A stretch of DNA of 64,000 bases from Terriglobus roseus (lineage in GTDB: Bacteria > Acidobacteriota > Terriglobia > Terriglobales > Acidobacteriaceae). Position 1 is the stretch's first letter. Each line of letters starts with the position of its first letter. Position numbers and translations under genes: made by a program. The stretch is taken from the NCBI RefSeq assembly GCF_900102185.1, contig NZ_LT629690.1, forward strand, positions 124,001 to 188,000, written 5' to 3'. Below the pieces are notes generated by a model. It did not search any database. It saw only the letters and a program-made list of their open reading frames with translations, and was not told the origin of the DNA. Positions 1 through 8,093 of the stretch are shown piece by piece.

Positions 1-105
1 CGTGGGATTCAACTCTTGTGCGTGTGCGAACACGCCGCACGCCAGAACACTGGAAAGAATAGCAACTGCGCCAACCCGCACCGATTTATATCCGTCGCGT
101 TTCAT
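1..105 (-). CDS. Secreted protein, N-terminal fragment (cut by window edge)
   Basis: Only the first 35 codons are inside the window. An ATG at 105 is preceded by a clear AGAGGAG ribosome site. The translated start is a classic signal peptide: basic residues (KRDGYK), a hydrophobic stretch (VGAVAILSSVLACGVF) and an AHAQ-type cleavage site near residue 29-30. The product is therefore exported. Nothing of the mature domain can be seen, so no function is assigned. Confidence 0.7.
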   Translation of the reverse strand, partial: MKRDGYKSVRVGAVAILSSVLACGVFAHAQELNPT

Positions 106-246
106 GATTCTCCTCTGAGAGCGGTGTAGCCGTCGCGTGTAGTCAACAACAGGCATTCGTTCCGCTTCTTGGCATGGAAAGATGCAGAGGATAAGTTCTA
201 AGTGGCCCGAAAAATGCGGAAAAGTATAAGTCGCACGCGACGATAA

Positions 247-278
247 TTTCTAAGTCATGGTTGCCCATGACTTAGAAA
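247..278. terminator. Perfect 14-bp inverted repeat downstream of gpsA
   Basis: Arms TTTCTAAGTCATGG (247-260) and its exact complement (265-278) enclose a 4-nt loop. It lies about 40 nt past the gpsA stop, in the gap before the truncated secreted-protein gene. A strong hairpin without a clean U-run, so it may be a terminator, an mRNA-stability stem or a protein-binding palindrome. Confidence 0.45.
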
Positions 279-316
279 GTCGTTATCTGGCGCTGGTATT
301 TTGATCGTTCGAAAAT

Positions 317-1309
317 TTATTCACTCTTACCGGGGCGGGTCATCAGGATGCGAATCGCTTCCTGCGGCGAACGGCCTTCATGCAGGATGGCATGCATCTC
401 GCGAGTGATGGGCATCTCGATACCCAGACGCGCAGCCAGGCCCAGTGTCGCACCTGTGCAACGCACGCCTTCTGCAACCTTGCCGTTCAATCCCGCAATG
501 ATCTCGGGCAGTTTCTTGCCCTTGCCAAGCTCCACACCCACGGTGCGATTTCTGGAAAGCGAACCCGTGCAGGTCAGAACAAGATCGCCGTAGCCTGCAA
601 GGCCCGCCATGGTTTCTGGCTTCGCTCCGGATGCAACGGCGAGTCGCGTCATCTCTGCCATGCCGCGTGTAATCAGAGCAGCGGCTGCATTGCTGCCAAG
701 CTCAAGTCCTGCCACCACACCAGCAGCAAGTGCGATCACGTTCTTCAATGCGCCGCCAAGCTCAACACCAGTGACATCATCGTTCACGTAAACGCGAAGA
801 GAGTCGGATGAGAAATCGCGTTGCAGTTGCTGCGCAGCTTCCGTGTCTGTCGACGCAAGTACGATCGCCGTCGGCAACGCTGCTGCAACTTCCTTCGCAA
901 ACGAAGGCCCGCCAAGCGTGGCAAAGCGCACAGGCGATGTAGCAGCAACTACTTCACTCATACGCAGAAACGTTGCGTTCTCCAGTCCCTTCGATGCGGA
1001 GACAAAGATCTGATTCTCACGCAGCACGGGTTCCATGGCGCGCACCGTATCGCCCACAAATTCTGAAGGGGTAACGCAGAGCAGTACGTCATGCTCTTGA
1101 GCAGTCAGCAGCAGGTCCTTGGAGATGCGAAGATCTTCCGGCAGAGCATAGCCCGGAAGAAACTGCTTGTTCTCGCGTGTTGCAATCATTGCATCCACAT
1201 GCGCGGGCGTATGCGCCCACAGTGTCAGCTCATGCTTCTTTTGGCGCGCCAACGACAGGGCCAGCGCAGTACCCCACGCACCCGCTCCCAGAATTGCAAT
1301 CCTGCTCAT
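317..1309 (-). CDS. gpsA: NAD(P)H-dependent glycerol-3-phosphate dehydrogenase
   Basis: Cytoplasmic enzyme that reduces dihydroxyacetone phosphate to sn-glycerol 3-phosphate, the backbone of phospholipids. The 330-residue protein is the normal length. Visible: Rossmann motif GAGAWG (8-13), SKGLE (106-110), GGPSFAKE (133-140), the catalytic lysine in GGALKNVIALAAG (K189), and the C-terminal GLAGYGDLVLTCTG signature. The frame is open for another 105 codons upstream, but the Rossmann strand fixes the start at 1309. That ATG overlaps the plsY stop as ATGA, so the two genes are translationally coupled; PlsY uses the product of GpsA as its acyl acceptor. Confidence 0.97.
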   Translation of the reverse strand: MSRIAILGAGAWGTALALSLARQKKHELTLWAHTPAHVDAMIATRENKQFLPGYALPEDLRISKDLLLTAQEHDVLLCVTPSEFVGDTVRAMEPVLRENQIFVSASKGLENATFLRMSEVVAATSPVRFATLGGPSFAKEVAAALPTAIVLASTDTEAAQQLQRDFSSDSLRVYVNDDVTGVELGGALKNVIALAAGVVAGLELGSNAAAALITRGMAEMTRLAVASGAKPETMAGLAGYGDLVLTCTGSLSRNRTVGVELGKGKKLPEIIAGLNGKVAEGVRCTGATLGLAARLGIEMPITREMHAILHEGRSPQEAIRILMTRPGKSE

Positions 1310-1941
1310 GCTTCCTTTTTCTTTGCTCCGAATTTGGGTTCGGTGCGGTTCAGCAGACGCGAGATATTCGCGTGATGTTTCACAATGACCAGCAACGGAA
1401 TCGCAATGTAGACAAGGTCCACAATGAGCTGGTGCCGTCTGTCGAAGAAGATGCAAAGCACTGCGAGCGCCGCGGCAGAGATGATGGAGGCAAGCGACAC
1501 ATACTTCGTCAGCGCGAAGATGATGGCGAAGATCACCACCGCAAACAACGTTGTCAGCGGCATCAGGTAAAGGAACACGCCCAACGCCGTGGCAACGCCC
1601 TTGCCGCCCTTGAAGCCAAGCCACACTGTGTACATGTGACCCAGCACGGCGAACAAGCCCGCCATCGCTTCCAGATCATAGCCGCTCGGAAATCCAAGGC
1701 GTTGTGCCATGTGCCATGCGAATGCAACGGCAACGAAACCCTTCAGTGCATCCAGCACCAGCGTCGCAATGCCCAGTCCCTTGCCGCCCGACCGCGCCAC
1801 GTTCGTCGCGCCAATATTGCCGGACCCGGTAGCGCGAACATCTTCATTCTTGAAGAAGCGGACAAGCAGGTAGCCCGTCGGGATCGACCCCAACAGATAG
1901 GCAACCAGCAACGTAATGATCCAGATCAGGGTCGGTGTCAT
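1306..1941 (-). CDS. plsY: Glycerol-3-phosphate acyltransferase PlsY
   Basis: Membrane enzyme that moves an acyl group from acyl phosphate to glycerol 3-phosphate, making lysophosphatidate. The 211-residue protein has about five hydrophobic segments and the family's cytosolic motifs: GSGNIGATN (39-47) and GHMYTVWLGFKGGKGVATALG (101-121). I take the ATG at 1941 because the first membrane helix starts there; 20 extra in-frame upstream codons look non-native. Its stop overlaps the gpsA start (ATGA), giving a plsY-gpsA operon. The repeat element at 2024-2280 lies just upstream and may hold its promoter. Confidence 0.96.
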   Translation of the reverse strand: MTPTLIWIITLLVAYLLGSIPTGYLLVRFFKNEDVRATGSGNIGATNVARSGGKGLGIATLVLDALKGFVAVAFAWHMAQRLGFPSGYDLEAMAGLFAVLGHMYTVWLGFKGGKGVATALGVFLYLMPLTTLFAVVIFAIIFALTKYVSLASIISAAALAVLCIFFDRRHQLIVDLVYIAIPLLVIVKHHANISRLLNRTEPKFGAKKKEA

Positions 1942-2023
1942 GACTCGGTAGAGTGTAGCAAGCCGGGCCCACGAACAGACGGTTCCACAGGGCAGCGGCA
2001 CCCCGCGTTATTCCCTTTCGAAT

Positions 2024-2280
2024 GAAAAACCTGTCCAAGCCCCTAACCCCTTCAAACCCAACAAACCAAAAGAAATAGAGTTGGCAGGTTATTTCCTTCA
2101 ACTCACTACAATTGAAGTAAGGAACTACCCGCGCCGGCCTCTTGCCCCAGGCGCGTCAAGTTAAGTCCTTTAGAAAGACGATTTTGCCTCTAAACCTAAT
2201 GGGCTGACGATTTTAGAGACATCGCTACCGCAACCCCTTTAGAAAGACGATTTTAGAAAAACAGGGGAGGGGGTACCCCC
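2024..2280 (+). repeat. Intergenic element copy 1 (triple GACGATTTT units ending in GGGTACCCCC)
   Basis: About 257 bp filling the gap between plsY and cinA. Ordered landmarks: AAACCTGTCCAAGCCCCTA (2027-2045), CAAACCCAACAAACCAAA (2053-2070), TTATTTCC (2089-2096), CTACAAT (2106-2112), GACGATTTT at 2177, 2206 and 2246 (steps of 29 and 40), then GGGGAGGGGGTACCCCC up to the last base before the cinA stop. An inverted second copy with the same landmark order lies at 8094-8350. No protein is encoded. Function unknown; see findings. Confidence 0.8.
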
Positions 2281-3552
2281 TTACGAAAGCAATTTCTGCC
2301 GCAACATCACCAGCGCATATTGCGACGCAAACCAGCGGACGCGCTCACGGTCGCCGCTCAGGTTTAACTCACGAACCTGCGTACCTTCCGCATCGGCAAG
2401 CGCAATGTAGACACGGCCAACAGGCTTGTTCAACGTCGCTCCTCCAGGTCCAGCGATACCGGTAACACCAATCGCCAGGTCAGACCCAATACGCGCGCGA
2501 ATGCCTTCTGCCATCGCCCTCGCCACAGGATCACTCACTGCACCATGCTTCTGGATCAGCTCCTTCGGCACATCGGCAAACAGCGCCTTCAACTCATCGG
2601 AGTAGACAACTGCGCCACCAAGGAATGAGCGTGATGATCCGGAAACAGCAGTGAGCCGTTCCGCAATCAGTCCGCCAGTGCAGCTCTCCGCCGTGGACAG
2701 CGTCAGGTGACGCATGCCCAGCATGAGCAGAACCACCTGCTCCAGCGACTCGCCGTCGGCAGAGAAGACGGAGTCCATCATCTCGTGCTCGCACTTGGAC
2801 AGCACCTCGTCCACGCGCTCCTGCGCCTCTTCCAGCGTGGGCTTGGCACACAGGAAGTGCAGTTGGATCTCGCCGCCCGTACTCAGAATGGTCGTGCTCA
2901 CATCGGGATACGAAAGGTAGATAGGCGAAGTGCGTGCATCCACTTCACTCTCAGGCACCACAGCCATGCGCAGCCAACGATACGCAATGTGCAACCGCGG
3001 AATAACCTGCTGCAACCGCGGACGCACCTGCTCCACAAACATGGGCAGCAGCTCCTTAGGCGGTCCCGGCAGCAGCGCAATATACCGCGGCTTCCCCCCA
3101 TACTCCGTAGCCATCCACTGACCCGGTGCCGTACCGTTGGGGTTAGGCAACAACTTAGCCCCATCGATCACATCAGCCTGTTTGAAGTTGATCTCCTGAA
3201 TCACAAGGCCGCGCTTGGCGAATCGCTGCTTCAGTCCTTCCACAACGGTCTCGTTGCGCGTCATGCCAACACCAAGCGCAGACGCGACAGCTTCACGCGT
3301 AAGGTCGTCCTCAGTCGGTCCAAGACCACCGGAGAACAGCACAATGTCCGCACGCGTAAGCGCGATCTTAGCCGCATCCACCAGATGCTGGAAGGTATCG
3401 CCAAGGATGGTCTTGAACGCAACGGTGACGCCAAGCTTATTCAGCTCCGCAGTCATGGCAAGCGAGTTGGTGTCCTGTCGGTAAGGCGTGAGCATCTCGC
3501 TGCCCACGGCAATAATCTCCGCAATCATGCTGGGTGTCGGGTCGGTGGCCAT
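2281..3552 (-). CDS. cinA: CinA family protein (nicotinamide-nucleotide amidohydrolase)
   Basis: Two-domain cytoplasmic protein of 423 residues. The N-terminal MoCF/COG1058 domain (about 9-175) shows GSEMLTPYRQDTNS (17-30), SGGLGPTEDD (74-83) and LLPGPPKE (160-167). The C-terminal amidase domain (about 275-420) shows TAESCTGG (287-294) and GVTGIAGPGG. The family deamidates nicotinamide mononucleotide to recycle NAD by-products and is historically linked to competence. The start follows the stop of the IPT/NHL gene by one base, so the two are likely coupled; Met9 is an alternative start. The stop abuts the GGGTACCCCC end of the repeat element. Confidence 0.93.
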   Translation of the reverse strand: MATDPTPSMIAEIIAVGSEMLTPYRQDTNSLAMTAELNKLGVTVAFKTILGDTFQHLVDAAKIALTRADIVLFSGGLGPTEDDLTREAVASALGVGMTRNETVVEGLKQRFAKRGLVIQEINFKQADVIDGAKLLPNPNGTAPGQWMATEYGGKPRYIALLPGPPKELLPMFVEQVRPRLQQVIPRLHIAYRWLRMAVVPESEVDARTSPIYLSYPDVSTTILSTGGEIQLHFLCAKPTLEEAQERVDEVLSKCEHEMMDSVFSADGESLEQVVLLMLGMRHLTLSTAESCTGGLIAERLTAVSGSSRSFLGGAVVYSDELKALFADVPKELIQKHGAVSDPVARAMAEGIRARIGSDLAIGVTGIAGPGGATLNKPVGRVYIALADAEGTQVRELNLSGDRERVRWFASQYALVMLRQKLLS

Positions 3553-3553
3553 G

Positions 3554-4600
3554 TTAACGGTTCAACCGTCCTTCCACTCCAAGGTCCACGGTGTACAGAG
3601 CACTGTTGGTCGCCAACACCGCTTCGCCTGCCTCAGTGAACGCCAGTCCAACAAGACCTGCACCACTCAGTACAAGCGATGCTTCCTTCTCTGGTGTGAT
3701 GCGGATGATGCCGCGTTCACCATGCAGCGACGCGGCGACGTACACGTTGTCCTGCGTATCCACGGCCATACCTTGCGGACGTCCCAGACCGCGATACCAC
3801 ACACTCACCTCACCATCCGGTGAGATGGCATGGGTCGCCTCGTTGCTACTCGTGGTCGGTCCCGTGACCAGCAACGTCCCATTGCCCAGGAACGCCAGAT
3901 GGTAGGCCGATACGGATGGCTCCAGCGTGGCGAACACGAACACGTTGCCCTGCGTATCCAGCTTGAAGATGGTGCCGCTGCGGTCACCAACGTAGAGGCT
4001 GCCGCTGTCGTCGAAGGCCAGTCCTGTAGCAATGCCCATGCCCTCGGCGAACTGCACCGATGCGCCGTCAGGGTTGATGCGGTAGACCGTGCCCTCCGAA
4101 CGTGAGGAGCAGTACAGATGCCCGTTAGGGCCAAAGGCAAGTGCGCTGGCGTTCTGCAGGCCCCGCACGAAAGGGCGCATCTGGTAGTCGCGGTCGATAC
4201 GGAAGATGGAGACGGGTACATCCTGCCCACGCGTGCCGGAGAAGGTGGCGAAGATATTGCCCTCGCTGTCCACGGCAGGGTTGGCGATGGGATGCAGGTT
4301 ATCCGCGATCGGTACAGCCACATTCAGCGGTAGAGGATTGCTGTGGTGATCGTGGATGCGCACAACGACATCGCCGGAGATAGAACCGTCGGGGACGCGG
4401 AAGCTTACGCGCGATGGGGAGGTATAGGTAAGTGGAGCAGCGCTATCGCCTATGGTGATGTTCGGGCGCGTGGCGTCGGCGAGGTGTGCGCCGTATAGGT
4501 CCACTACGCCGTCCGGCATCGCTGCGGCGGGGGTTATCCGGTCAAGGTGCGGTGCGTTGGGGTCGGCGTGGCCGCGGAGATGGGAGAGCAGCGTCATCAC
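3554..4600 (-). CDS. IPT/TIG-like plus NHL/SMP-30-type beta-propeller protein
   Basis: A 348-residue protein without a signal peptide. Residues about 18-95 resemble an IPT/TIG immunoglobulin-like fold (DGVVDLYGAHL, then VSFRVPDGSISGDVVV). Residues about 100-345 are repeated blades of NHL/gluconolactonase type: PAVDSEGNIFATFSG, ALAFGPNGHLYCSS, GLAFDDSGSLYVGD, GMAVDTQDNVYVAA. Such propellers bind ligands or hydrolyse lactones, but I see no set of metal ligands that would prove catalysis. GTG at 4600 and ATG at 4597 are both possible starts. It lies between pgpA and cinA on the same strand and is probably co-transcribed. Confidence 0.8.
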   Translation of the reverse strand: MMTLLSHLRGHADPNAPHLDRITPAAAMPDGVVDLYGAHLADATRPNITIGDSAAPLTYTSPSRVSFRVPDGSISGDVVVRIHDHHSNPLPLNVAVPIADNLHPIANPAVDSEGNIFATFSGTRGQDVPVSIFRIDRDYQMRPFVRGLQNASALAFGPNGHLYCSSRSEGTVYRINPDGASVQFAEGMGIATGLAFDDSGSLYVGDRSGTIFKLDTQGNVFVFATLEPSVSAYHLAFLGNGTLLVTGPTTSSNEATHAISPDGEVSVWYRGLGRPQGMAVDTQDNVYVAASLHGERGIIRITPEKEASLVLSGAGLVGLAFTEAGEAVLATNSALYTVDLGVEGRLNR

Positions 4601-4639
4601 TCTTCAGGGTATGCCGCGATGGTGGCACTTGCAACGTTG

Positions 4640-5218
4640 CTAGTGTTTGGGTGCGCTCTGGATGAGGTGGTAGATGATGAAGCCCTGCTGCAGGAGTGTC
4701 TGCACAATGAGGCCGTAGACACCAGCGGCCAGGTCGTCCACCACGATGCCTGTGCCTTCGGGGAGTCGTTCCAGGCGGCGTACTGGCGGTGGCTTGAGGA
4801 TGTCGAACACCCGGAAGCAGAGCAGTCCCAGCAGTGCGAACGGCATAGAAGGCAGGCAGAAGACCAGTGTCAGCCACTGCCCCGCAACCTCGTCGATGAC
4901 TACGATCTGTGGGTCTTTGCGGCCGCTCTCGCGGGCTACGCGGGTCGCTGCAGGAATGCCAACGGCCGTGGCTGTTGCGGCCATGATCAGGGTGATGAGC
5001 GGTAGCCAGTGGAACGGTACGTGGCGCGCCACCACGAACCACACGATGACTGCGGCGACGGAACCGTATGTTCCGGGGCCGGGCTTGAGGAAGCCTGCGC
5101 CGAAGAAGGTGCCCACGATCCATGCCCAACGGGTACGCTTCACGCCGGGAAGGTGTTCGGCGGGAAGCACCTCGTCGCGGGTGATGGTGTCGTGTTGTGC
5201 GTCGGGAATCTCAGCCAC
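4640..5218 (-). CDS. pgpA: Phosphatidylglycerophosphatase A
   Basis: Inner-membrane enzyme that dephosphorylates phosphatidylglycerol phosphate, the last step to phosphatidylglycerol. In 192 residues the family motifs are clear: GPGTYGS (47-53), VIDEVAGQW (107-115), FRVFDILKPPPVR (135-147) and GTGIVVDDLAAG (155-166), with about four hydrophobic segments. The GTG start (5218) comes two bases after the yacG stop, so it is read from the same transcript. With plsY and gpsA nearby, this end of the window is rich in phospholipid synthesis genes. Confidence 0.94.
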   Translation of the reverse strand: MAEIPDAQHDTITRDEVLPAEHLPGVKRTRWAWIVGTFFGAGFLKPGPGTYGSVAAVIVWFVVARHVPFHWLPLITLIMAATATAVGIPAATRVARESGRKDPQIVVIDEVAGQWLTLVFCLPSMPFALLGLLCFRVFDILKPPPVRRLERLPEGTGIVVDDLAAGVYGLIVQTLLQQGFIIYHLIQSAPKH

Positions 5219-5220
5219 GC

Positions 5221-5424
5221 TTAGTTCTCGTACTTGCGCTGCTGCTCGCGCTCCAGGTCTTCCAGTAGGTCGGGGTCAAGGATGGGTGAGGTGATCTTGT
5301 AGTCTCCGCTGGCCCACTTACCGAGGTCGATGCGGCGGCAACGATCACTGCAGAAGGGGAAGTCATCACTCTTCTCGGTGATCAGTGTTCGACATGTGGG
5401 ACAGCGGAGTACTTTGGTAGCCAT
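5221..5424 (-). CDS. yacG: DNA gyrase inhibitor YacG-like zinc protein
   Basis: A 67-residue protein with the YacG pattern: CPTC (8-11) and CSDRC (25-29) form a four-cysteine zinc site, followed by RRIDLGKWASGDY and an acidic tail. In E. coli YacG binds GyrB and blocks DNA binding. The short length and motif order match the family closely. It lies two bases upstream of pgpA and downstream of an uncharacterised gene on the same strand. Confidence 0.92.
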   Translation of the reverse strand: MATKVLRCPTCRTLITEKSDDFPFCSDRCRRIDLGKWASGDYKITSPILDPDLLEDLEREQQRKYEN

Positions 5425-5446
5425 AACAGTTATTGGATGCTGCTGG

Positions 5447-5875
5447 TTATGCCTTGGCTGCGACGACCTGTGCGCGGCGTGCGGCGAGCTGCTTCTTCAC
5501 GGCCTCAAACTGTGCTTGTGCCTTCTCACTGCCGTCGACCAGCTTCTTGGTGTTGGGCATGAAGGTGTTTCCGGTAGCTTCCTCGGAGATATCCGCGAAC
5601 TTGGCGCGGATGAAGAGTGCTTCACCCTGTGTGGCGAGGAAGAGGTCAGAGTCGACCGCGCCGTGCAGCGGTAGCTGAGCAGCCATTTCCCAGAAGGTGA
5701 TTACCTGACGCCAGTAGACGTTGTTGGGGTTCGTGGGTTTGTGGATCTCGCGGAATTCATCCACGCTTGCGGGCCAGAACTCCATACCGACGTAATTGCG
5801 CGCCTTGCGCATGACCTCTTCGCGGCGGAGCTCGTAGAGCTTGAGGACGATATCTGCATCTGCGGGTGTTGCCAT
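5447..5875 (-). CDS. Conserved hypothetical protein
   Basis: A 142-residue soluble protein that I do not recognise. It is mostly helical in appearance, with a charged start (LYELRREEVMRKARNY), a central aromatic stretch (VYWRQVITFWEMAA) and a Lys/Ala/Gln-rich end. There is no signal peptide or membrane segment. The ATG at 5875 is preferred over an in-frame ATG 11 codons upstream, because the upstream codons overlap the end of the neighbouring GyrI-like gene. It is 22 nt upstream of yacG and probably part of the same operon. Confidence 0.75.
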   Translation of the reverse strand: MATPADADIVLKLYELRREEVMRKARNYVGMEFWPASVDEFREIHKPTNPNNVYWRQVITFWEMAAQLPLHGAVDSDLFLATQGEALFIRAKFADISEEATGNTFMPNTKKLVDGSEKAQAQFEAVKKQLAARRAQVVAAKA

Positions 5876-5900
5876 TGTCTGTATGATCCTTCTTCCAGTG

Positions 5901-6362
5901 CTATTCACTCGGCTCTAACGGGATGCCGATCTGGATCGGTCCGCTGGCCCTGAGTGGATTGTACGGTGCCGTGAACCGCTCGAACTCCGGGACGTTGCGT
6001 TCGCGGCGGCCAGATTGAGGTAGCCACTCGCGTAGAGCCCAGATCCATGTGTCGCGAAGTGTGGCGATGTCATGCACGGTGAAGATGGCGTATTCGCCGG
6101 CTTCGATAGTGATGCGGGCAGGCGAGTTCACGCCTTCGTAGCTGGGGACTGCAATGCCCGTGAAGTAGTGGAGCTTGCCATCAGCGGTGCAGGGCGATGC
6201 GCCGTAGACGTGCGTTGCCGAGTGGAGTTCCGGGACTGGACGCGACATGAGTTCTGCCCACTGTGATGGGATGCGCTCGGTTGCGTCCTGCTGTCCTTCG
6301 TAGATGACCATGGTGCCTGCGAGGAGGATCGTGTCGATGTGGCGGAACTCGGGTTGCATCAT
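5901..6362 (-). CDS. Stand-alone GyrI-like / AraC effector-binding domain protein
   Basis: A 153-residue protein resembling the GyrI-like small-molecule-binding fold, which occurs alone or at the end of AraC/MerR regulators. The diagnostic part is the end: a TWIWALREWLPQSG segment followed by PEFERF, as in the family's W-L-P-x-S-G and E-F-E-x-Y pattern. No DNA-binding domain is attached. Start at 6362 has AGGA eight bases upstream. It sits between rimO and an unknown gene on the same strand. The ligand cannot be told from sequence. Confidence 0.75.
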   Translation of the reverse strand: MMQPEFRHIDTILLAGTMVIYEGQQDATERIPSQWAELMSRPVPELHSATHVYGASPCTADGKLHYFTGIAVPSYEGVNSPARITIEAGEYAIFTVHDIATLRDTWIWALREWLPQSGRRERNVPEFERFTAPYNPLRASGPIQIGIPLEPSE

Positions 6363-6388
6363 CGGTTGTCCTTTGCGCGGGCGTTTGC

Positions 6389-8065
6389 CTAGTCGAGAAT
6401 CCTTGCGACCACGTCGTAGTCGTGGGCTTCAGTGATCTCGGCCTGGTAGAAGGTGCCGGGTAGGAGGGCTTCGTGGGGGCCGAAGTCGTTCAGTAGGACG
6501 TGGCCGTCGATCTCCGGGGCTTGCTGGAGGGTACGGGCCTGCCATAGGAGTTCGGTCTCCTCGCTGGGGCCTTCCACGAGTACTTCCACTACCTTGCCAA
6601 CCTGTGCGGCGCGGGCTTTGGCGCTGAGCTTGAGCTGGGTGCGCATCAGCTTGCGGCGGCGTGACTCGATGGTGCGCTTTGGCACCTTGTCGCCGAGGTC
6701 GAAGGCTGGTGAGCCTTCCTCGTCCGAGTAGGAGAAGACACCGAGCCAGTCGATCTTGGCGGCCTTGATGAAGGTCTCCAGTTCGGCGAACTCCTCGTCC
6801 GTTTCGCCGGGGAAGCCGACGATGAAGCTGGTACGGATGGCGATGTCCGGGACGATGCTGCGGGCCTTGTCGAGCATGCGGAGGAAGATGTCGCCGCTGC
6901 CGCCACGCTTCATACGCTTCAGGACGGTTGGTGAGGCGTGCTGCAACGGTACATCGAGGTACTTGGCAATGTTGTCGTGCGCCGCGATGGTCTCCAGCAG
7001 CTTGGTGGTGACCTTGTTCGGATAGGCGTAGAGGAAGCGCAGCCAGTGGATCTTGCCGATGCCTTCTACTTCCAGTGTGGCGAGGGCTTCGAGCAGCATG
7101 GCGAGGCCGTCCTTCATGCCGAGGTCTTCGCCGTAGCAGGTGGTGTCCTGACCGATGAGGGTGATCTCGCGGACACCCTGCTTCACCAGGTTCTCTGCCT
7201 CGTTGAGGATGGAGGAGATGCGGCGCGAGCGGAACTTGCCGCGGAGCTGCGGGATGATGCAGAAGCCGCAGGGATGATCGCAGCCTTCGGCGATCTTGAT
7301 GTATGCCGAAGCGCGCGGTGTGCTGAGGATGCGCGGCGTCTCGTCGGAGTAGAGATAGCTGGGCAGCTCGGCGGTTGCGCCATCCCAATCGGTGCGCGCG
7401 AAGCGGCCCTGCTTCTCGCGGAGGTCGCCTTCGGGGCGCGAGGTCTGTTCGGGGACTTCAAGCTGGCTGTGCTTGCGCACGGCGCTGGATGCGCGGTCGA
7501 TGAGGCTGCTCTCCGCGATGGTTGCGGGAGAGAGATTGCCTTCGGCTACTTCCACCTCAAGCGCGGCTGCTCCACCGAGTTCGGTGTGCGCGTGCGTGTG
7601 AACCGGTGCGTTCGCGGAGGTGAGGATGTTGAACGGGCTGTTGTTCGGGACGGGCTTTGGGTGCAGGCCTGCTGCGGCGAGGATGTCGTCCAGTTCGCCT
7701 GTGCCGAGGACAGCGTCGACTTCGGGGATGTTCTTCTGGATCTCGTCGCGGTAGCGCTCGACGAGGCAGCCGGTGACGATGAGGCGCTTGGCGCGGCCTT
7801 CGGTCTTGTGCTGCACCATCTCGAGGATGGTGTTTACGCTCTCCTGCTTGGCGGAGTCGATGAAGGAGCAGGTGTTGACGACGATGATGTCGGCGTCTTC
7901 CGCGGCTGGTGTGAGTTGCGCGCCTGCGTGGTGAACCATGCCCATCATGACCTCGGAGTCGACGAGGTTCTTCGGGCAGCCGAGCGAGACGAAGCCAATC
8001 TTTGGCCGTTCGATGGTGTCGGTGCTGAGGTTCGTTTTGATTTCTGCTTCGGTGATGGTTGGCAC
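6389..8065 (-). CDS. rimO: Ribosomal protein S12 methylthiotransferase RimO, with a large insertion
   Basis: Radical-SAM enzyme that methylthiolates a conserved aspartate of ribosomal protein S12. The first Fe-S cluster cysteines are C30, C66 and C100 in the methylthiotransferase domain; the SAM cluster is EGCDHPCGFC (C262, C266, C269); a TRAM-like domain closes the protein. At 558 residues it is about 100 longer than usual. The extra length lies between the domains (about 140-240), is rich in Ala, Glu, His and Ser, and looks disordered. Translation starts at GTG 8065 with AGGGA eight bases upstream; the repeat element begins about 30 nt further upstream. Confidence 0.95.
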   Translation of the reverse strand: MPTITEAEIKTNLSTDTIERPKIGFVSLGCPKNLVDSEVMMGMVHHAGAQLTPAAEDADIIVVNTCSFIDSAKQESVNTILEMVQHKTEGRAKRLIVTGCLVERYRDEIQKNIPEVDAVLGTGELDDILAAAGLHPKPVPNNSPFNILTSANAPVHTHAHTELGGAAALEVEVAEGNLSPATIAESSLIDRASSAVRKHSQLEVPEQTSRPEGDLREKQGRFARTDWDGATAELPSYLYSDETPRILSTPRASAYIKIAEGCDHPCGFCIIPQLRGKFRSRRISSILNEAENLVKQGVREITLIGQDTTCYGEDLGMKDGLAMLLEALATLEVEGIGKIHWLRFLYAYPNKVTTKLLETIAAHDNIAKYLDVPLQHASPTVLKRMKRGGSGDIFLRMLDKARSIVPDIAIRTSFIVGFPGETDEEFAELETFIKAAKIDWLGVFSYSDEEGSPAFDLGDKVPKRTIESRRRKLMRTQLKLSAKARAAQVGKVVEVLVEGPSEETELLWQARTLQQAPEIDGHVLLNDFGPHEALLPGTFYQAEITEAHDYDVVARILD

Positions 8066-8093
8066 GCGAGTGTCCCTGCCGGGGTGAGTGGTG

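Noticed and set aside
1310-1624. 105-codon N-terminal extension of gpsA
   Set aside because: The extension is antisense-like in composition, lies within plsY, and the family's Rossmann strand begins right after the ATG at 1309.
2177-2254. Three GACGATTTT units as a mini CRISPR array
   Set aside because: Units are only nine bases long, spacing is unequal (29 and 40) and repeats in the same way in the second copy; no cas gene is present.
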